Assembly (NCBI RefSeq): GCF_015355785.1
Contig: NZ_JADKYW010000002.1
Location: forward strand, 124,001-188,000
DNA: 64,000 bases
Direction of reading: 5' to 3'
Origin: Arthrobacter gandavensis
GTDB taxonomy: Bacteria; Actinomycetota; Actinomycetes; Actinomycetales; Micrococcaceae
Positions 8,666 to 17,394 of the stretch are shown piece by piece; position 1 is the first letter of the stretch; every line of letters starts with the position of its first letter. Under the pieces are notes generated by a model. That model was not told the DNA's origin. It saw only the letters and a list, made by a program, of their open reading frames with translations, and did no database searches. Made by a program: the position numbers and the translations under genes.

Positions 8666-9322
8666 ATGAGAACCAAGGTTTCCGTTTCCCCGTCACTGCT
8701 CGTTGCCGGGCTGCTTTCAGCCGGACTTGTGCTGACGGGCTGCGGCGGCGGCAACGAGGCAGAAGAGTCCCCATCGCCGGCGTCCCCCACTCCGTCAGCC
8801 AGCACGACGGCGGACCCCTCGGCCAGTGCCGAGCCGTCCGCATCCTCCAGCGCCACGGCCGCCCCGAACACCTCCGCGCCGTCCACCGCTGAGGGTTCCG
8901 TTCCCTGCACCGCGGACAAACTCTCCGCCACGGTGGAAGACACCCCCGGCGGGGGCGCTGCCGGCAGTGTCTACCGGGACCTGGTGCTGACAAATACCTC
9001 GTCCGTATCCTGCACCACCTTCGGCTACCCGGGTGTCTCCTACCTTGGACAATCAGGAACGCAGGTTGGCGCACCGGCTACCCGTTCCGGCGGAACTGAT
9101 GCCGTCACCGTGACGCTGGCGCCGGGACAGTCCGCCGTTGCTTCACTGCGCGAAACCCGGCCGGAAAACTATGGCGAGGACTGCGGAAGGGTGCCGGTTT
9201 CCGGACTCCGCATCTTCCCCCCGGACGACACCGCCTACGTGAACTTCGCCCGCGCCGGATACGGCTGCAGCAGCGAGGCGGTCGAGCTGTTGGAGGTCGG
9301 TCCACTGGCCGGGCCGCGCTAG
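8666..9322 (+). CDS. DUF4232 lipoprotein
   Basis: 218 aa. A lipoprotein signal peptide ends in the lipobox LTGC (Cys about residue 26), followed by a roughly 50-residue Ser/Pro/Ala/Thr-rich linker and a C-terminal DUF4232 domain (RDLVLTNTSSVSCTTFGYPGVSYL; APGQSAVASLRE) with paired cysteines. The protein should be anchored on the outer face of the membrane. ATG 8666 is chosen over an upstream in-frame ATG at 8603 because the signal peptide begins there. Function of the domain is unknown. Confidence 0.9.
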   Translation: MRTKVSVSPSLLVAGLLSAGLVLTGCGGGNEAEESPSPASPTPSASTTADPSASAEPSASSSATAAPNTSAPSTAEGSVPCTADKLSATVEDTPGGGAAGSVYRDLVLTNTSSVSCTTFGYPGVSYLGQSGTQVGAPATRSGGTDAVTVTLAPGQSAVASLRETRPENYGEDCGRVPVSGLRIFPPDDTAYVNFARAGYGCSSEAVELLEVGPLAGPR

Positions 9323-9485
9323 CACAGGGCGCTTGAGCCAGCCAAAACCGCCCGCTGGCAAATTGGCCGTCCCCTTCTCCACTTGGCATACTGTTGGGCA
9401 CTTGTGGCCTGCACCACCGCTTTTTGATGCGCGCAGGCCGTCTTGACCCGACGCAAAGTGATACGGAACCGACCGGAACGGCTAC

Positions 9486-10988
9486 ATGACAGACGAAACG
9501 TACAAGCTGATTGCCCTGATCATCTACATGGCGGCCATGCTGGGAATCGGATGGTGGGCGTACCGCCGCACCTCGGACCTGGATGACTACATGCTGGCTG
9601 GACGGGGCCTGAAGCCAGGCGTTGCGGCGCTGAGCGCGGGCGCCTCGGACATGTCCGGATGGCTGCTGATGGGATTGCCCGGCGCCATCTACCTGGCCGG
9701 CCTCGCGGAAGCCTGGATCGCCGTCGGCCTGACCATTGGTGCGTGGCTGAACTGGAAGTTCGTCGCTCCGAGGCTGCGCTCCTACACGCTGGTCGCCAAC
9801 AACTCGATCACCGTGCCCAGTTTCCTCGAAAACCGCCTTAAGGACCGCAGCCGGATGCTGCGCGTGGTGTCCGGCATCATCATCCTGGTCTTCTTCACCT
9901 TCTACGTCTCCTCCGGCATGGTGGCCGGCGGGGTGTTCTTCGAGAGCTCCTTCGGCTCCAGCTACACCACGGGCATGCTGATCGTGGGCGGCGTAACCAT
10001 CGCCTACACCCTGTTCGGCGGATTCCTGGGCGCCAGCTACACCGACGTGGTGCAGGGCCTGATGATGCTGCTGGCCCTCATCGCCGTCCCGCTGGTGGGC
10101 ATCTTCCTGGTGGGCGGACCGTCCGGCATGGCCGGGTCCCTGCGCGAAATCGACCCCGCCATGCTGAACCCGGTAGCCGGTACGACGGCGCTGGCCGTGA
10201 TCTCGGCGCTCGCCTGGGGCCTGGGCTACTTCGGGCAGCCGCACATCATCGTCCGGTTCATGGCGCTGCGGTCTCCGGCGGACGCCGTTGCCGGGCGCCG
10301 AATCGGGGTGGGCTGGATGGTGCTCAGCGTGATCGGCGCGGTGCTCACGGCGCTGGTCGGTGCGGCCTACTTCCAGCAGAATGACCTCACCCTCAGCGAT
10401 CCCGAGGCCGTGTTCCTGAGCATGGCGGAAGTCCTGTTCCATCCGCTGGTTGCCGGCTTTGTGCTGGCCGCCGTCCTGGCCGCGATCATGAGCACCATTT
10501 CCTCCCAGCTGATCGTCACGTCCTCCGCACTGGTGGAGGACCTGTACAAGACCGTGGTCAAGAAGGACGCGTCCCAGCGGATGCTGGTCACGCTGGGCCG
10601 CGCTGCCGTACTGGTGGTTTCAGTGGTGTCCATTCTGCTGGCGCTGGACCGCAGCAACTCGATCCTGGACCTGGTGGGCTTCGCCTGGGCCGGGTTCGGC
10701 GCCGCCTTTGGACCGACTATCCTGCTGTGCCTGTTCTGGCGCCGCCTCACTACCGCCGGCGCACTGACCGGCATGGCGGCCGGCGCCGTCACCGCCTTCG
10801 CCTGGGGCAGTTCGGAGCTCACCTCCACGCTGTACGAGATCATCCCCGGCTTCGCCGTAAACCTGCTGCTCGCCGTCGTCGTCAGCCTGCTCACCCGCGC
10901 TCCGGCCGGACTGGACAGTGACTTCGACGAGGCACGGGACCTCGCCCGGCGCGGCGCCGAGGACCCCGAAGCCGTTCCCGCCAGCTGA
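9486..10988 (+). CDS. putP: Sodium/proline symporter
   Basis: A 500-aa SSS-family transporter with about 13 membrane spans. The N-terminal YKLIALIIYMAAMLGIGWWAYRR region, the DDYMLAGRGL and LSAGASDMSGWLLMGLPGA signatures, and GYFGQPHIIVRFMA match PutP. It imports proline with Na+ for catabolism or osmoprotection. GGAACGG precedes the ATG. No put dehydrogenase genes are in the window, so it is a stand-alone uptake gene. A GGCCTGC/GCAGGCC dyad lies in the 163-bp upstream spacer. Confidence 0.93.
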   Translation: MTDETYKLIALIIYMAAMLGIGWWAYRRTSDLDDYMLAGRGLKPGVAALSAGASDMSGWLLMGLPGAIYLAGLAEAWIAVGLTIGAWLNWKFVAPRLRSYTLVANNSITVPSFLENRLKDRSRMLRVVSGIIILVFFTFYVSSGMVAGGVFFESSFGSSYTTGMLIVGGVTIAYTLFGGFLGASYTDVVQGLMMLLALIAVPLVGIFLVGGPSGMAGSLREIDPAMLNPVAGTTALAVISALAWGLGYFGQPHIIVRFMALRSPADAVAGRRIGVGWMVLSVIGAVLTALVGAAYFQQNDLTLSDPEAVFLSMAEVLFHPLVAGFVLAAVLAAIMSTISSQLIVTSSALVEDLYKTVVKKDASQRMLVTLGRAAVLVVSVVSILLALDRSNSILDLVGFAWAGFGAAFGPTILLCLFWRRLTTAGALTGMAAGAVTAFAWGSSELTSTLYEIIPGFAVNLLLAVVVSLLTRAPAGLDSDFDEARDLARRGAEDPEAVPAS

Positions 10989-11032
10989 CGGAGTCCTGTC
11001 GCTGGCCCCATGAAAGCGGTGACCAGGGGGCC

Positions 11033-11137
11033 TTAGCCGCCGGAATCCTCGTCGTCCTCCTCCAGCTCAGCGGCCGGCGCTCCCGTCCGATGCCTCCGTA
11101 CGGTGACCTCGGTCGAACGCAGCACTTCCTCAGCCAT
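11033..11137 (-). CDS. Candidate 34-aa microprotein coupled to the LacI gene
   Basis: The stop of the LacI-family gene (TGA, 11130-11132) lies inside an overlapping ATGGCTGA, and the ATG at 11137 opens a 34-codon frame ending in TAA at 11033. The product has a basic middle (VTVRRHRTG) and a very acidic end (ELEDDDEDSGG). The overlap resembles the coupling used elsewhere in the window, but no similarity is recognised and so short a frame can arise by chance. Confidence 0.3.
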   Translation of the reverse strand: MAEEVLRSTEVTVRRHRTGAPAAELEEDDEDSGG

Positions 11138-12152
11138 GATTCGGGCCAAGGGTAGTCGCGCGGAGCATCAGGCGGGTGGACAGCGGCACCGGCTCGGCCT
11201 GCTTCCCGGACATGACCCGGGAGGTCAGCTGCTCCACAGCCTGGGCGGCAATGAGCTCCGGGTCCAGGTCGACGGCGGTAATCGCCGGCGAGGAGGAACG
11301 GGTCTGCTCCGAATCGGCACCCGCCACCAACTGGACCTGCCCCGGCACATCGATTCCCTGATCCGTGAATTCCTCCAGGATGCCGCGGGCATGCCGGCCG
11401 GTGAGGCAGTAGACCGCGTCCGGCAATTCTCCGCCTTTGAGCAGTTTCCGTGCAGCAGAGCGGCCGCCGTCCATTCCGTCCGCCTCCGGCCGCGCCACCA
11501 CCCGCGGTTCGCCTCCGTACTCACGGATCCACCGGAGGTAGGCGGCAGTCGAGCCCAGGTTCCAGGAGTTCCGGTCACAGCCGGTAACCAGCGCGATCCG
11601 TTCCGCACCGCGGTCCCGCAGCAGGCGCAGGATCCGGACGGCGTCGTCCTCGTCCCGGGAGCCAACCCAGTTCGTGAAGGCGGGGCGGTCCGGAACCCGG
11701 CCAATGGTGACGAAAGGCAGGGATGCTTCCGAAAGCAGGTCCAGGACCGGGTCCGCTTCCAGCGGATCGGCAATGATGTAGCCGTCCAGCGCAAGGGCCA
11801 GCGGCGGTCGCGGGAGCTTGGAAAGGTCCCGCACCAGCATCACGCTGAGGTTCCGTTCCAGGCATTCAACCGCAACGGCCCCTGTCAGCCGGGTGAAATA
11901 GTCGACGCCGGAGGGCCGGTAGGTGCCGAGCGTGTCCAGCGGGCGCAGCATCAGTCCGATCACGCCCAGCGGTCCGCTGCGCATGCCGCGGGCCAGCGGA
12001 TCGGGCTGGTACCCCAGCCTGTCCGCTGCTTCAATAATCCGCTGCCGGGTGGCAGCGGAAAGCGTTCCTTTTCCGTTAAGGGCGTGCGACACCGCAGTGA
12101 TCGAGACACCGGCAGCGCGGGCCACGTCATGGATGGTGGTTTTTGACTGCAA
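11130..12152 (-). CDS. LacI-family transcriptional regulator of the importer/C45 operon
   Basis: 340 aa. Residues 3-60 form the LacI helix-turn-helix and hinge (TIHDVARAAGVSITAVSHAL, RLGYQPDPLARGMR), followed by a periplasmic-binding-protein-like sensor (IGLMLRPLD, DGYIIADPLEADP, FVTIGR, AVDLDPELIAAQAVEQL). The start is TTG at 12152 with GGAGA 5-6 nt upstream. It is divergent from the ABC operon, and a perfect LacI-type palindrome lies 60 bp upstream, which also sits in the operon promoter. Probably a ligand-released repressor of the operon and of itself; the ligand is likely the imported compound. Confidence 0.92.
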   Translation of the reverse strand: MQSKTTIHDVARAAGVSITAVSHALNGKGTLSAATRQRIIEAADRLGYQPDPLARGMRSGPLGVIGLMLRPLDTLGTYRPSGVDYFTRLTGAVAVECLERNLSVMLVRDLSKLPRPPLALALDGYIIADPLEADPVLDLLSEASLPFVTIGRVPDRPAFTNWVGSRDEDDAVRILRLLRDRGAERIALVTGCDRNSWNLGSTAAYLRWIREYGGEPRVVARPEADGMDGGRSAARKLLKGGELPDAVYCLTGRHARGILEEFTDQGIDVPGQVQLVAGADSEQTRSSSPAITAVDLDPELIAAQAVEQLTSRVMSGKQAEPVPLSTRLMLRATTLGPNHG

Positions 12153-12211
12153 TATTTCTCCGTTCGTTCAGCTCCCGGTAACGGTTGCGTAACGGTAAGG
12201 GCAGATCATCA

Positions 12212-12227
12212 TATAAAACGTTTTATA
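12212..12227. promoter_or_regulatory. LacI-type operator overlapping a -10 box
   Basis: TATAAAACGTTTTATA is a perfect 16-bp palindrome with the central CG typical of LacI-family operators. Its left half supplies a TATAAA -10-like hexamer. Upstream, GTAACGGT is directly repeated at 12178-12185 and 12189-12196. The element is the only strongly AT-rich stretch between the divergent LacI and binding-protein genes. Confidence 0.8.
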
Positions 12228-12291
12228 CACCTATATCTGAAAGGGAGCGGGCACGAATCGCCCGGCTAGGTCCTCTTTTGGAAGGGTGCAT

Positions 12292-13941
12292 ATGAAAAAG
12301 GCTGTACTTCCCACAGCGCTGGCACTGTCAGCGCTGCTGGCCATCACGTCCTGCAGCAGCGGGGCCGGCAGCGGTGAGGCCGCGGCGGACGGCAAGGACC
12401 GCCTGGCGGAACTGGCCGTAACCACCGAGGCGGCAACCGGCGAGCTTGAATCGGCGAGCTGGAACCTCCCCTTCGGTGAACCGGCGTCCCTGGATCCCAT
12501 CCTGGCGTTCAACTATCCGGAGAATACGGTGGTCGCGAACATCTGCGAGGGCCTCATGATGATCCAGCCGGACTTCACCGTGACCCCCAACCTGGCCGAG
12601 TCCTTCGAAACCGAAGACGGCCAGACCTACGTCTACAAGCTGCGCGAAGGGGTGACCTTCTGGGACGGCAGCCCCATGACCGCGCAGGACGTGGCCTACA
12701 GCCTGAACCGGCATCTGGACCCGGAAGAGGGCAGCTACTGGGCCTCCGACGCCGTAAGCGGCAACGTCGATTCCATCCAGGCAACCTCGGACTCCGAAGT
12801 CACCGTCACGCTCAAGAGTCCGGACTGGACCTACAACTCCTACATGGCCACCCCCATGGGCGTGGTTGTCTCGGAAGAGCACCGCAAGGCTGCCGGCGAG
12901 GCGTACGGCACCCCGCAGGGCGGTGTCATGTGCACCGGGCCGTTCTCCGTCGAGGAATGGCAGAGCGGCCAGAGCATCACGCTGGCCAAGAACGAGTCCT
13001 ACTGGAACACCGAGCGCACTCCCAAGACGGACAGCCTTGAAATCCAGTTCATCGTGGATCCGGCGGCCATCACCAATGCACTGGTCTCCGGCTCGATTGA
13101 CGGCTCCTACGACGTACCCCTGAGCGCTGTCTCCCAGCTTGAGGCAGCGGGCAACGGCGAGCTGATCCTGGGCAAGTCCCTGCAGATGCTGGCCATCATC
13201 GCCACCGGCGACGGGCCCCTCGCCGACCCGGCGGTGCGCAAGGCACTCTGGACCGCCGCGGACCAGGAAGCACTGGCCGCCACGGTCTATGAAGGCACCG
13301 CGCGCCCCTCTGTCTCCCTGATTCCCGACGGCGGCTGGTCCTTCGCGGACGACGTCTTCTCCGCAGCCCGGTCCGAACTCCCGGGCGCCGAAGCGGATAT
13401 CGAAAAGGCCAAGGAAATCCTGGCCGACGCCACGGCAGACCTGTCCGAGCCGATCACCATCGTCTACCCGACGGAGCGCTCCTTCTACGCGGACATGATT
13501 TCCGAGCTCGCCCGCGCCGGCAAGGAAATCGGCCTAAACGTCCAGCCCGAAGGCGTTCCCAGCGCCCAGTTCGGCGCTTTCTTCTCGGACCCGGAGGCCC
13601 GCGCCGGCCACGGCGCCTTCGTGACCACCAACTACATGGATGTTCCGGACCCGCTGGTCTTCCTGCGCACGATTGTGATGGAGGGTGGATCGCAGAACTT
13701 CTCCGGCTACTCCAACCCTGAAATCGAAGACCTGCTTACCAAGGCGGAAGCCACGTCCTCGGAGACCGAGCGCGCCGAGCTGACCGCCGAGGTTGAGGCC
13801 CTGGCGATGGCGGACATGCCGTGGCTGCCGCTCCTCGACCCGTCCGTGCGGCTGTTCATGAGTGACCGCGTCACCGGTGTACCGGCATCCTTCGCCTACC
13901 TGTACTACCCGTGGGCGGCTGACCTCGGAGCGGCAGGATAA
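12292..13941 (+). CDS. ABC transporter substrate-binding lipoprotein (family 5, peptide/nickel type)
   Basis: 549 aa. A lipoprotein signal ends at the lipobox ITSC; mature SBP_bac_5 features follow (LDPILAFNYPENTVVANICEGL, VYKLREGVTFWDGSPMTAQDVAYSLNR, GAFVTTNYMDVPDPLVFLRTI). It captures the substrate outside the membrane and hands it to the two permeases. The ATG at 12292 is used rather than GTG 12286, which lies in the GGAAGGG ribosome-binding site. Family 5 proteins bind oligopeptides, but also opines, acylated amino acids, glutathione and other amides, so the substrate is open. Confidence 0.93.
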   Translation: MKKAVLPTALALSALLAITSCSSGAGSGEAAADGKDRLAELAVTTEAATGELESASWNLPFGEPASLDPILAFNYPENTVVANICEGLMMIQPDFTVTPNLAESFETEDGQTYVYKLREGVTFWDGSPMTAQDVAYSLNRHLDPEEGSYWASDAVSGNVDSIQATSDSEVTVTLKSPDWTYNSYMATPMGVVVSEEHRKAAGEAYGTPQGGVMCTGPFSVEEWQSGQSITLAKNESYWNTERTPKTDSLEIQFIVDPAAITNALVSGSIDGSYDVPLSAVSQLEAAGNGELILGKSLQMLAIIATGDGPLADPAVRKALWTAADQEALAATVYEGTARPSVSLIPDGGWSFADDVFSAARSELPGAEADIEKAKEILADATADLSEPITIVYPTERSFYADMISELARAGKEIGLNVQPEGVPSAQFGAFFSDPEARAGHGAFVTTNYMDVPDPLVFLRTIVMEGGSQNFSGYSNPEIEDLLTKAEATSSETERAELTAEVEALAMADMPWLPLLDPSVRLFMSDRVTGVPASFAYLYYPWAADLGAAG

Positions 13942-13950
13942 GCAGAGACC

Positions 13951-14898
13951 ATGAAATACATCGCCAAACGGCTTCTTGCCTTGGCCGGCATCCTGCTGGC
14001 TTCGAGCTTCGCAGTCTTTGGCGGCCTGTATCTTGCACCGGGAAGCCCCGAACAGTTCCTGGTGCAGGGACGGACCGTCAGTGCCGAAGTGCTCGCCTCC
14101 ATCCGTGAGCAGTACAACCTCGACGATCCGTTCCTGATGAGGTACGTGTCCTGGGTGGGCAATGCCCTCCAGGGGAATTTCGGACAGTCGCTGGCCAACC
14201 GGCAGGAAGTAGCGGACCTGCTGGCCAGCCGGCTGCCCACCACGCTGTGGCTAACCGGCCTGGCCGCAGTCCTGATCATCGTCCTTGGCGTCGGCCTGGG
14301 CACGGTGGCCGGGCTGCGGCCGGGCGCCCTGGACAACATCGTCCTGTTCGCCTCGAACCTCGGTTTCGCCGTTCCCACCTTCTTCGCTGGCCTGCTGCTA
14401 ATGAGCCTGTTCAGCGTGCAGCTGGGCTGGTTCCCGGTCTTCGGGTCCGGCAGCGGAGAAGGCATAGCCTCCCGGCTGACACACCTCACGCTTCCGGCAC
14501 TGGCGCTGGCACTGCCGTCTATCGCCGTCGTCGCCCGGATCACCCGCACCGCGGTGCGGGAGGAACGCCAGTCCGAACACGCGCAGACGGCCCGCTCGCG
14601 CGGTGTCCCGGAGCGTGTGCTAATCCCCCGCCATGTCATCCGCAACGCCCTGCTGCCGGTCACCACGGTCTCCGGCGTGCACATTGCGGGCCTGCTGGCC
14701 GGCGCGTTCGTCGTCGAATCAGTGTTCACGCTGGACGGCATGGGTGCCCTGCTGGTGACTTCCATCCAACAGAAGGACTTTGCCGTGGTGCAGGCCGTAG
14801 CCCTGATCATGGTGGTGGCGTTCGGCGTCATCAACCTCCTGGTCGATCTGCTGTACGCCGTCATCGATCCCCGCGTCCGGGTGGGAGGTGCTTCATGA
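13951..14898 (+). CDS. ABC transporter permease, DppB/OppB type
   Basis: 315 aa with six membrane spans. The N-terminus (MKYIAKRLLALAGILLASSF) and APGSPEQFL are the DppB pattern, and the EAA-type loop lies around HAQTARSRGVPERVLIPRHV, where the ATPase docks. Forms a heterodimer channel with the next permease. It starts 9 nt after the binding-protein stop, and its own stop overlaps the next start as ATGA. Confidence 0.93.
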   Translation: MKYIAKRLLALAGILLASSFAVFGGLYLAPGSPEQFLVQGRTVSAEVLASIREQYNLDDPFLMRYVSWVGNALQGNFGQSLANRQEVADLLASRLPTTLWLTGLAAVLIIVLGVGLGTVAGLRPGALDNIVLFASNLGFAVPTFFAGLLLMSLFSVQLGWFPVFGSGSGEGIASRLTHLTLPALALALPSIAVVARITRTAVREERQSEHAQTARSRGVPERVLIPRHVIRNALLPVTTVSGVHIAGLLAGAFVVESVFTLDGMGALLVTSIQQKDFAVVQAVALIMVVAFGVINLLVDLLYAVIDPRVRVGGAS

Positions 14899-15758
14899 GC
14901 GCCCCCGCCCTGACCTCCCGCAGGGAACGACGCCGGCACTCCAGCAGCGTGTTCAGCGGCCCGCTGGCAAAGATCTGCCTTGGCTGGCTGGCTTTCGTTC
15001 TCCTGCTCGCCGTCCTCGGCCCTCTCGTCAGCCCCTTCGATGCCACCGAGGGCAACATCGTTCACCGTTACCTCTCCCCCGGAGCGGAACACTGGCTCGG
15101 CACAGACCAGGCTGGACGTGACCTCTTTACCCGGCTCGCGGTGGGTGCCCGGTCCACCATCCTGGCGGCGCTGGCCGTGGCCGGGCTCACCGTCCTCATT
15201 GGCGGAACCCTGGCCCTGGTGGCTGTCTGGTTCGGCGGCCGGGTGGACGGCGCCGTCACCCGGTTCCTGGACTTCCTCTTCGCCTTCCCCAACCTGCTGC
15301 TCGCCGTGCTGGCCGTGGCCGTGTTCGGGGCCGGGGTTGAAACCGCCGTGGTTGCCCTGGCCATAGGGTTCTCGCCCTATACCGCCCGCGTCATCCGGTC
15401 CGTGGCCCTGCGCGAGCGAAACCTGCCCTACGTGAAGTCCGCCGAGCTGCAGGGCATCTCCGGGCTGGCCATCACCTTCCGTCACCTGCTGCCGAACGTG
15501 AAGCAGCAGATCCTCACCGGTGCCAGCATCAACTTCGGTTACGCGATGATCGACCTCGCAGCACTGTCCTACCTGGGCTTCGGGGTCCAGCCGCCGGACG
15601 CCGACTGGGGCCTGATGATCTCCTCCGGCCAGGCCTCGCTGCTGGCCGGGTATCCGCAGGAAAGCATCTATGCCGGCGCCTGCATTGTCCTGACCGTCGC
15701 CGCCCTCGGTTACCTGGGCGAACAGCTCGGCGGCCGCCGTGCCGCAGGGAGGGCATGA
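14895..15758 (+). CDS. ABC transporter permease, DppC/OppC type
   Basis: 287 aa. An OppC_N-like hydrophobic start (KICLGWLAFVLLLAVLGPLV) is followed by the characteristic EHWLGTDQAGRDLFTRLAVGAR and a BPD_transp_1 domain with the EAA loop near KSAELQGISGLAITFRHLL. It is the second half of the import channel. The start ATG overlaps the preceding TGA (ATGA at 14895-14898), so translation is coupled. Confidence 0.93.
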   Translation: MSAPALTSRRERRRHSSSVFSGPLAKICLGWLAFVLLLAVLGPLVSPFDATEGNIVHRYLSPGAEHWLGTDQAGRDLFTRLAVGARSTILAALAVAGLTVLIGGTLALVAVWFGGRVDGAVTRFLDFLFAFPNLLLAVLAVAVFGAGVETAVVALAIGFSPYTARVIRSVALRERNLPYVKSAELQGISGLAITFRHLLPNVKQQILTGASINFGYAMIDLAALSYLGFGVQPPDADWGLMISSGQASLLAGYPQESIYAGACIVLTVAALGYLGEQLGGRRAAGRA

Positions 15759-16576
15759 TGCTCACACTCGAGAACATTGGCCTGGCCATCGGCTCCGGCC
15801 CGGACGCCAAGACCCTGCTGGAGGAGATCAACCTGCAGGTGGGGCCCGGGGAATCCCTGGGACTGGTGGGGGAATCCGGGTCCGGCAAATCCATGACCCT
15901 GCGCAGCATCCTGCGCACCCTGCCTGACGCCAGCACCTCCACCGGCACCGTCCGGTACCGGGACAAGGACATCACCGCGCTTCCCCGCGAGGAGCTGCGC
16001 CGCTTCCGGGCAGCGGAAGTGTCAATGATTTCACAGAACCCCATGGCGGCACTGAACCCGGTCCTGCGGGTGGAGCGTTTCCTCATCGAAGGAATCCAGG
16101 CTGCAAAACCGCGGACTTCCGCTGCGGAGGCGCGGAAAACCGCGCTCAACCTGCTTGCCGACGTCGGCATCCACGACCCGGAGCGCTGCCTGCGCTCCTA
16201 CCCGCACCAGCTCTCCGGCGGCATGCTCCAGCGCGTGGTCATTGCCGGGTCGGTGGCGCGGGGCAGCTCGCTGCTGCTCGCGGATGAACCGACGACGGCG
16301 CTGGATGTCACCACGCAGTCCGACGTCGTCGCGATCCTCAACGAGGCCCGCGCCGACGCCGGAATGGCGATGATCTTCGTGACCCATGACCTCGACCTCG
16401 CGGCAGCTGCCTGCCAGCGGATCGCGGTGATGCAGAAAGGACGCATCGTGGAAACCGGTCCGGCCCAGTCCGTGCTGGGATCCCCGCAGCACGAGTACAC
16501 GCAGATGCTGGTCGCTTCCAAGCCCAGCCTCACCCGCCGCGCCTCCGCGCCCGTTCCCGGGGAGGGTACCGAATGA
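15755..16576 (+). CDS. ABC transporter ATP-binding protein, DppD/OppD type
   Basis: 273 aa. Walker A GESGSGKS is at residues 39-46, the Q-loop in MISQNPMAALNPV, the signature LSGGML, Walker B LLLADEPTTAL and switch His in FVTHDLDLAAAAC. One of two ATPases that power the importer. It overlaps the preceding stop (ATGA at 15755-15758); an alternative ATG is at 15758. The usual OppD C-terminal oligopeptide/iron-sulfur tail is short here. Confidence 0.93.
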   Translation: MMLTLENIGLAIGSGPDAKTLLEEINLQVGPGESLGLVGESGSGKSMTLRSILRTLPDASTSTGTVRYRDKDITALPREELRRFRAAEVSMISQNPMAALNPVLRVERFLIEGIQAAKPRTSAAEARKTALNLLADVGIHDPERCLRSYPHQLSGGMLQRVVIAGSVARGSSLLLADEPTTALDVTTQSDVVAILNEARADAGMAMIFVTHDLDLAAAACQRIAVMQKGRIVETGPAQSVLGSPQHEYTQMLVASKPSLTRRASAPVPGEGTE

Positions 16577-17394
16577 GCACCATGGTCGCAGCCGAAAACC
16601 TGAACCGGACCTTCACTACCGGGTCCGGTCGCTCGAAGCGCTCCGTCCAGGCCGTAAAGGACGTCAGCTTCCGGATTGAGCGCGGCACCTGCCTGGCCGT
16701 GGTGGGCGAATCCGGTTCCGGGAAGACCACCGTGGCCCGCATGCTCGTGGGCCTGGAATCCGCGGACTCCGGCACCATCACGGTGGACGGCCGGCAGGTC
16801 ACCGCCGGCTCATCCCGGCGGATCCGGCGCCAGCGGTCCAAGGACATCCAAATGGTGTTCCAGGACCCGCAGGGCAGCCTGAACCGGCGGCTGCCCGTGT
16901 CCACGGCGATCACCGAGATCCTTCAGGCGCACACCACGCTCGACGCCGCCGCCCGCCGGGCGCGCTGCCTTGAGCTGTTTGCCGAGGTGGGGCTGGAAAC
17001 CGGGCACGCGTCGTCGTACCCTGACCAGCTCTCCGGCGGGCAGAAGCAGCGCGTGGCAATTGCGCGCGCGCTGGCGGCGGAACCGTCCGTCATCGTCCTG
17101 GATGAGGCGGTTTCCGCCCTGGACGTCACCGTTCAGGCGCAGATTCTTGCCCTGCTGGAGCGGCTGCGCCTCGAGAGGCAGCTCACCTACCTCTTCATTA
17201 CCCACGACCTCGCCGTGGCCCGGCAGGTCGCGGACACGGTGATGGTCATGCAGCTGGGTGCCGTCGTCGAGCACGGAACCGCTGAAGAGGTACTCGACTC
17301 GCCCCAGCATCCCTACACCCGCCAACTGATGGACAGCGCGCCCCGTCCCGGGTGGGTGCCGCGCCGCCGCGACACAACCGGAGCTGTTTCATGA
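16573..17394 (+). CDS. ABC transporter ATP-binding protein, DppF/OppF type
   Basis: 273 aa. Walker A GESGSGKTT, Q-loop MVFQDPQGSLNRRLPV, signature LSGGQKQRVAIARAL, Walker B VIVLDEAVSALDV (A-V in place of the usual P-T/S, a known variant in this subfamily) and FITHDLAVARQVAD. Second ATPase of the importer. Its start overlaps the previous stop (ATGA), and its own stop overlaps the start of the C45 hydrolase in the same way. Confidence 0.93.
   Translation: MSTMVAAENLNRTFTTGSGRSKRSVQAVKDVSFRIERGTCLAVVGESGSGKTTVARMLVGLESADSGTITVDGRQVTAGSSRRIRRQRSKDIQMVFQDPQGSLNRRLPVSTAITEILQAHTTLDAAARRARCLELFAEVGLETGHASSYPDQLSGGQKQRVAIARALAAEPSVIVLDEAVSALDVTVQAQILALLERLRLERQLTYLFITHDLAVARQVADTVMVMQLGAVVEHGTAEEVLDSPQHPYTRQLMDSAPRPGWVPRRRDTTGAVS

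Noticed and set aside
9105-10442. Long minus-strand frame antisense to putP and the lipoprotein
   Set aside because: His/Gln/Gly-rich composition typical of antisense frames in GC-rich genes; the plus-strand genes are certain.
13905-15485. 526-codon minus-strand frame across the ABC permease genes
   Set aside because: Antisense shadow of the two permease genes; low-complexity composition and no motif.
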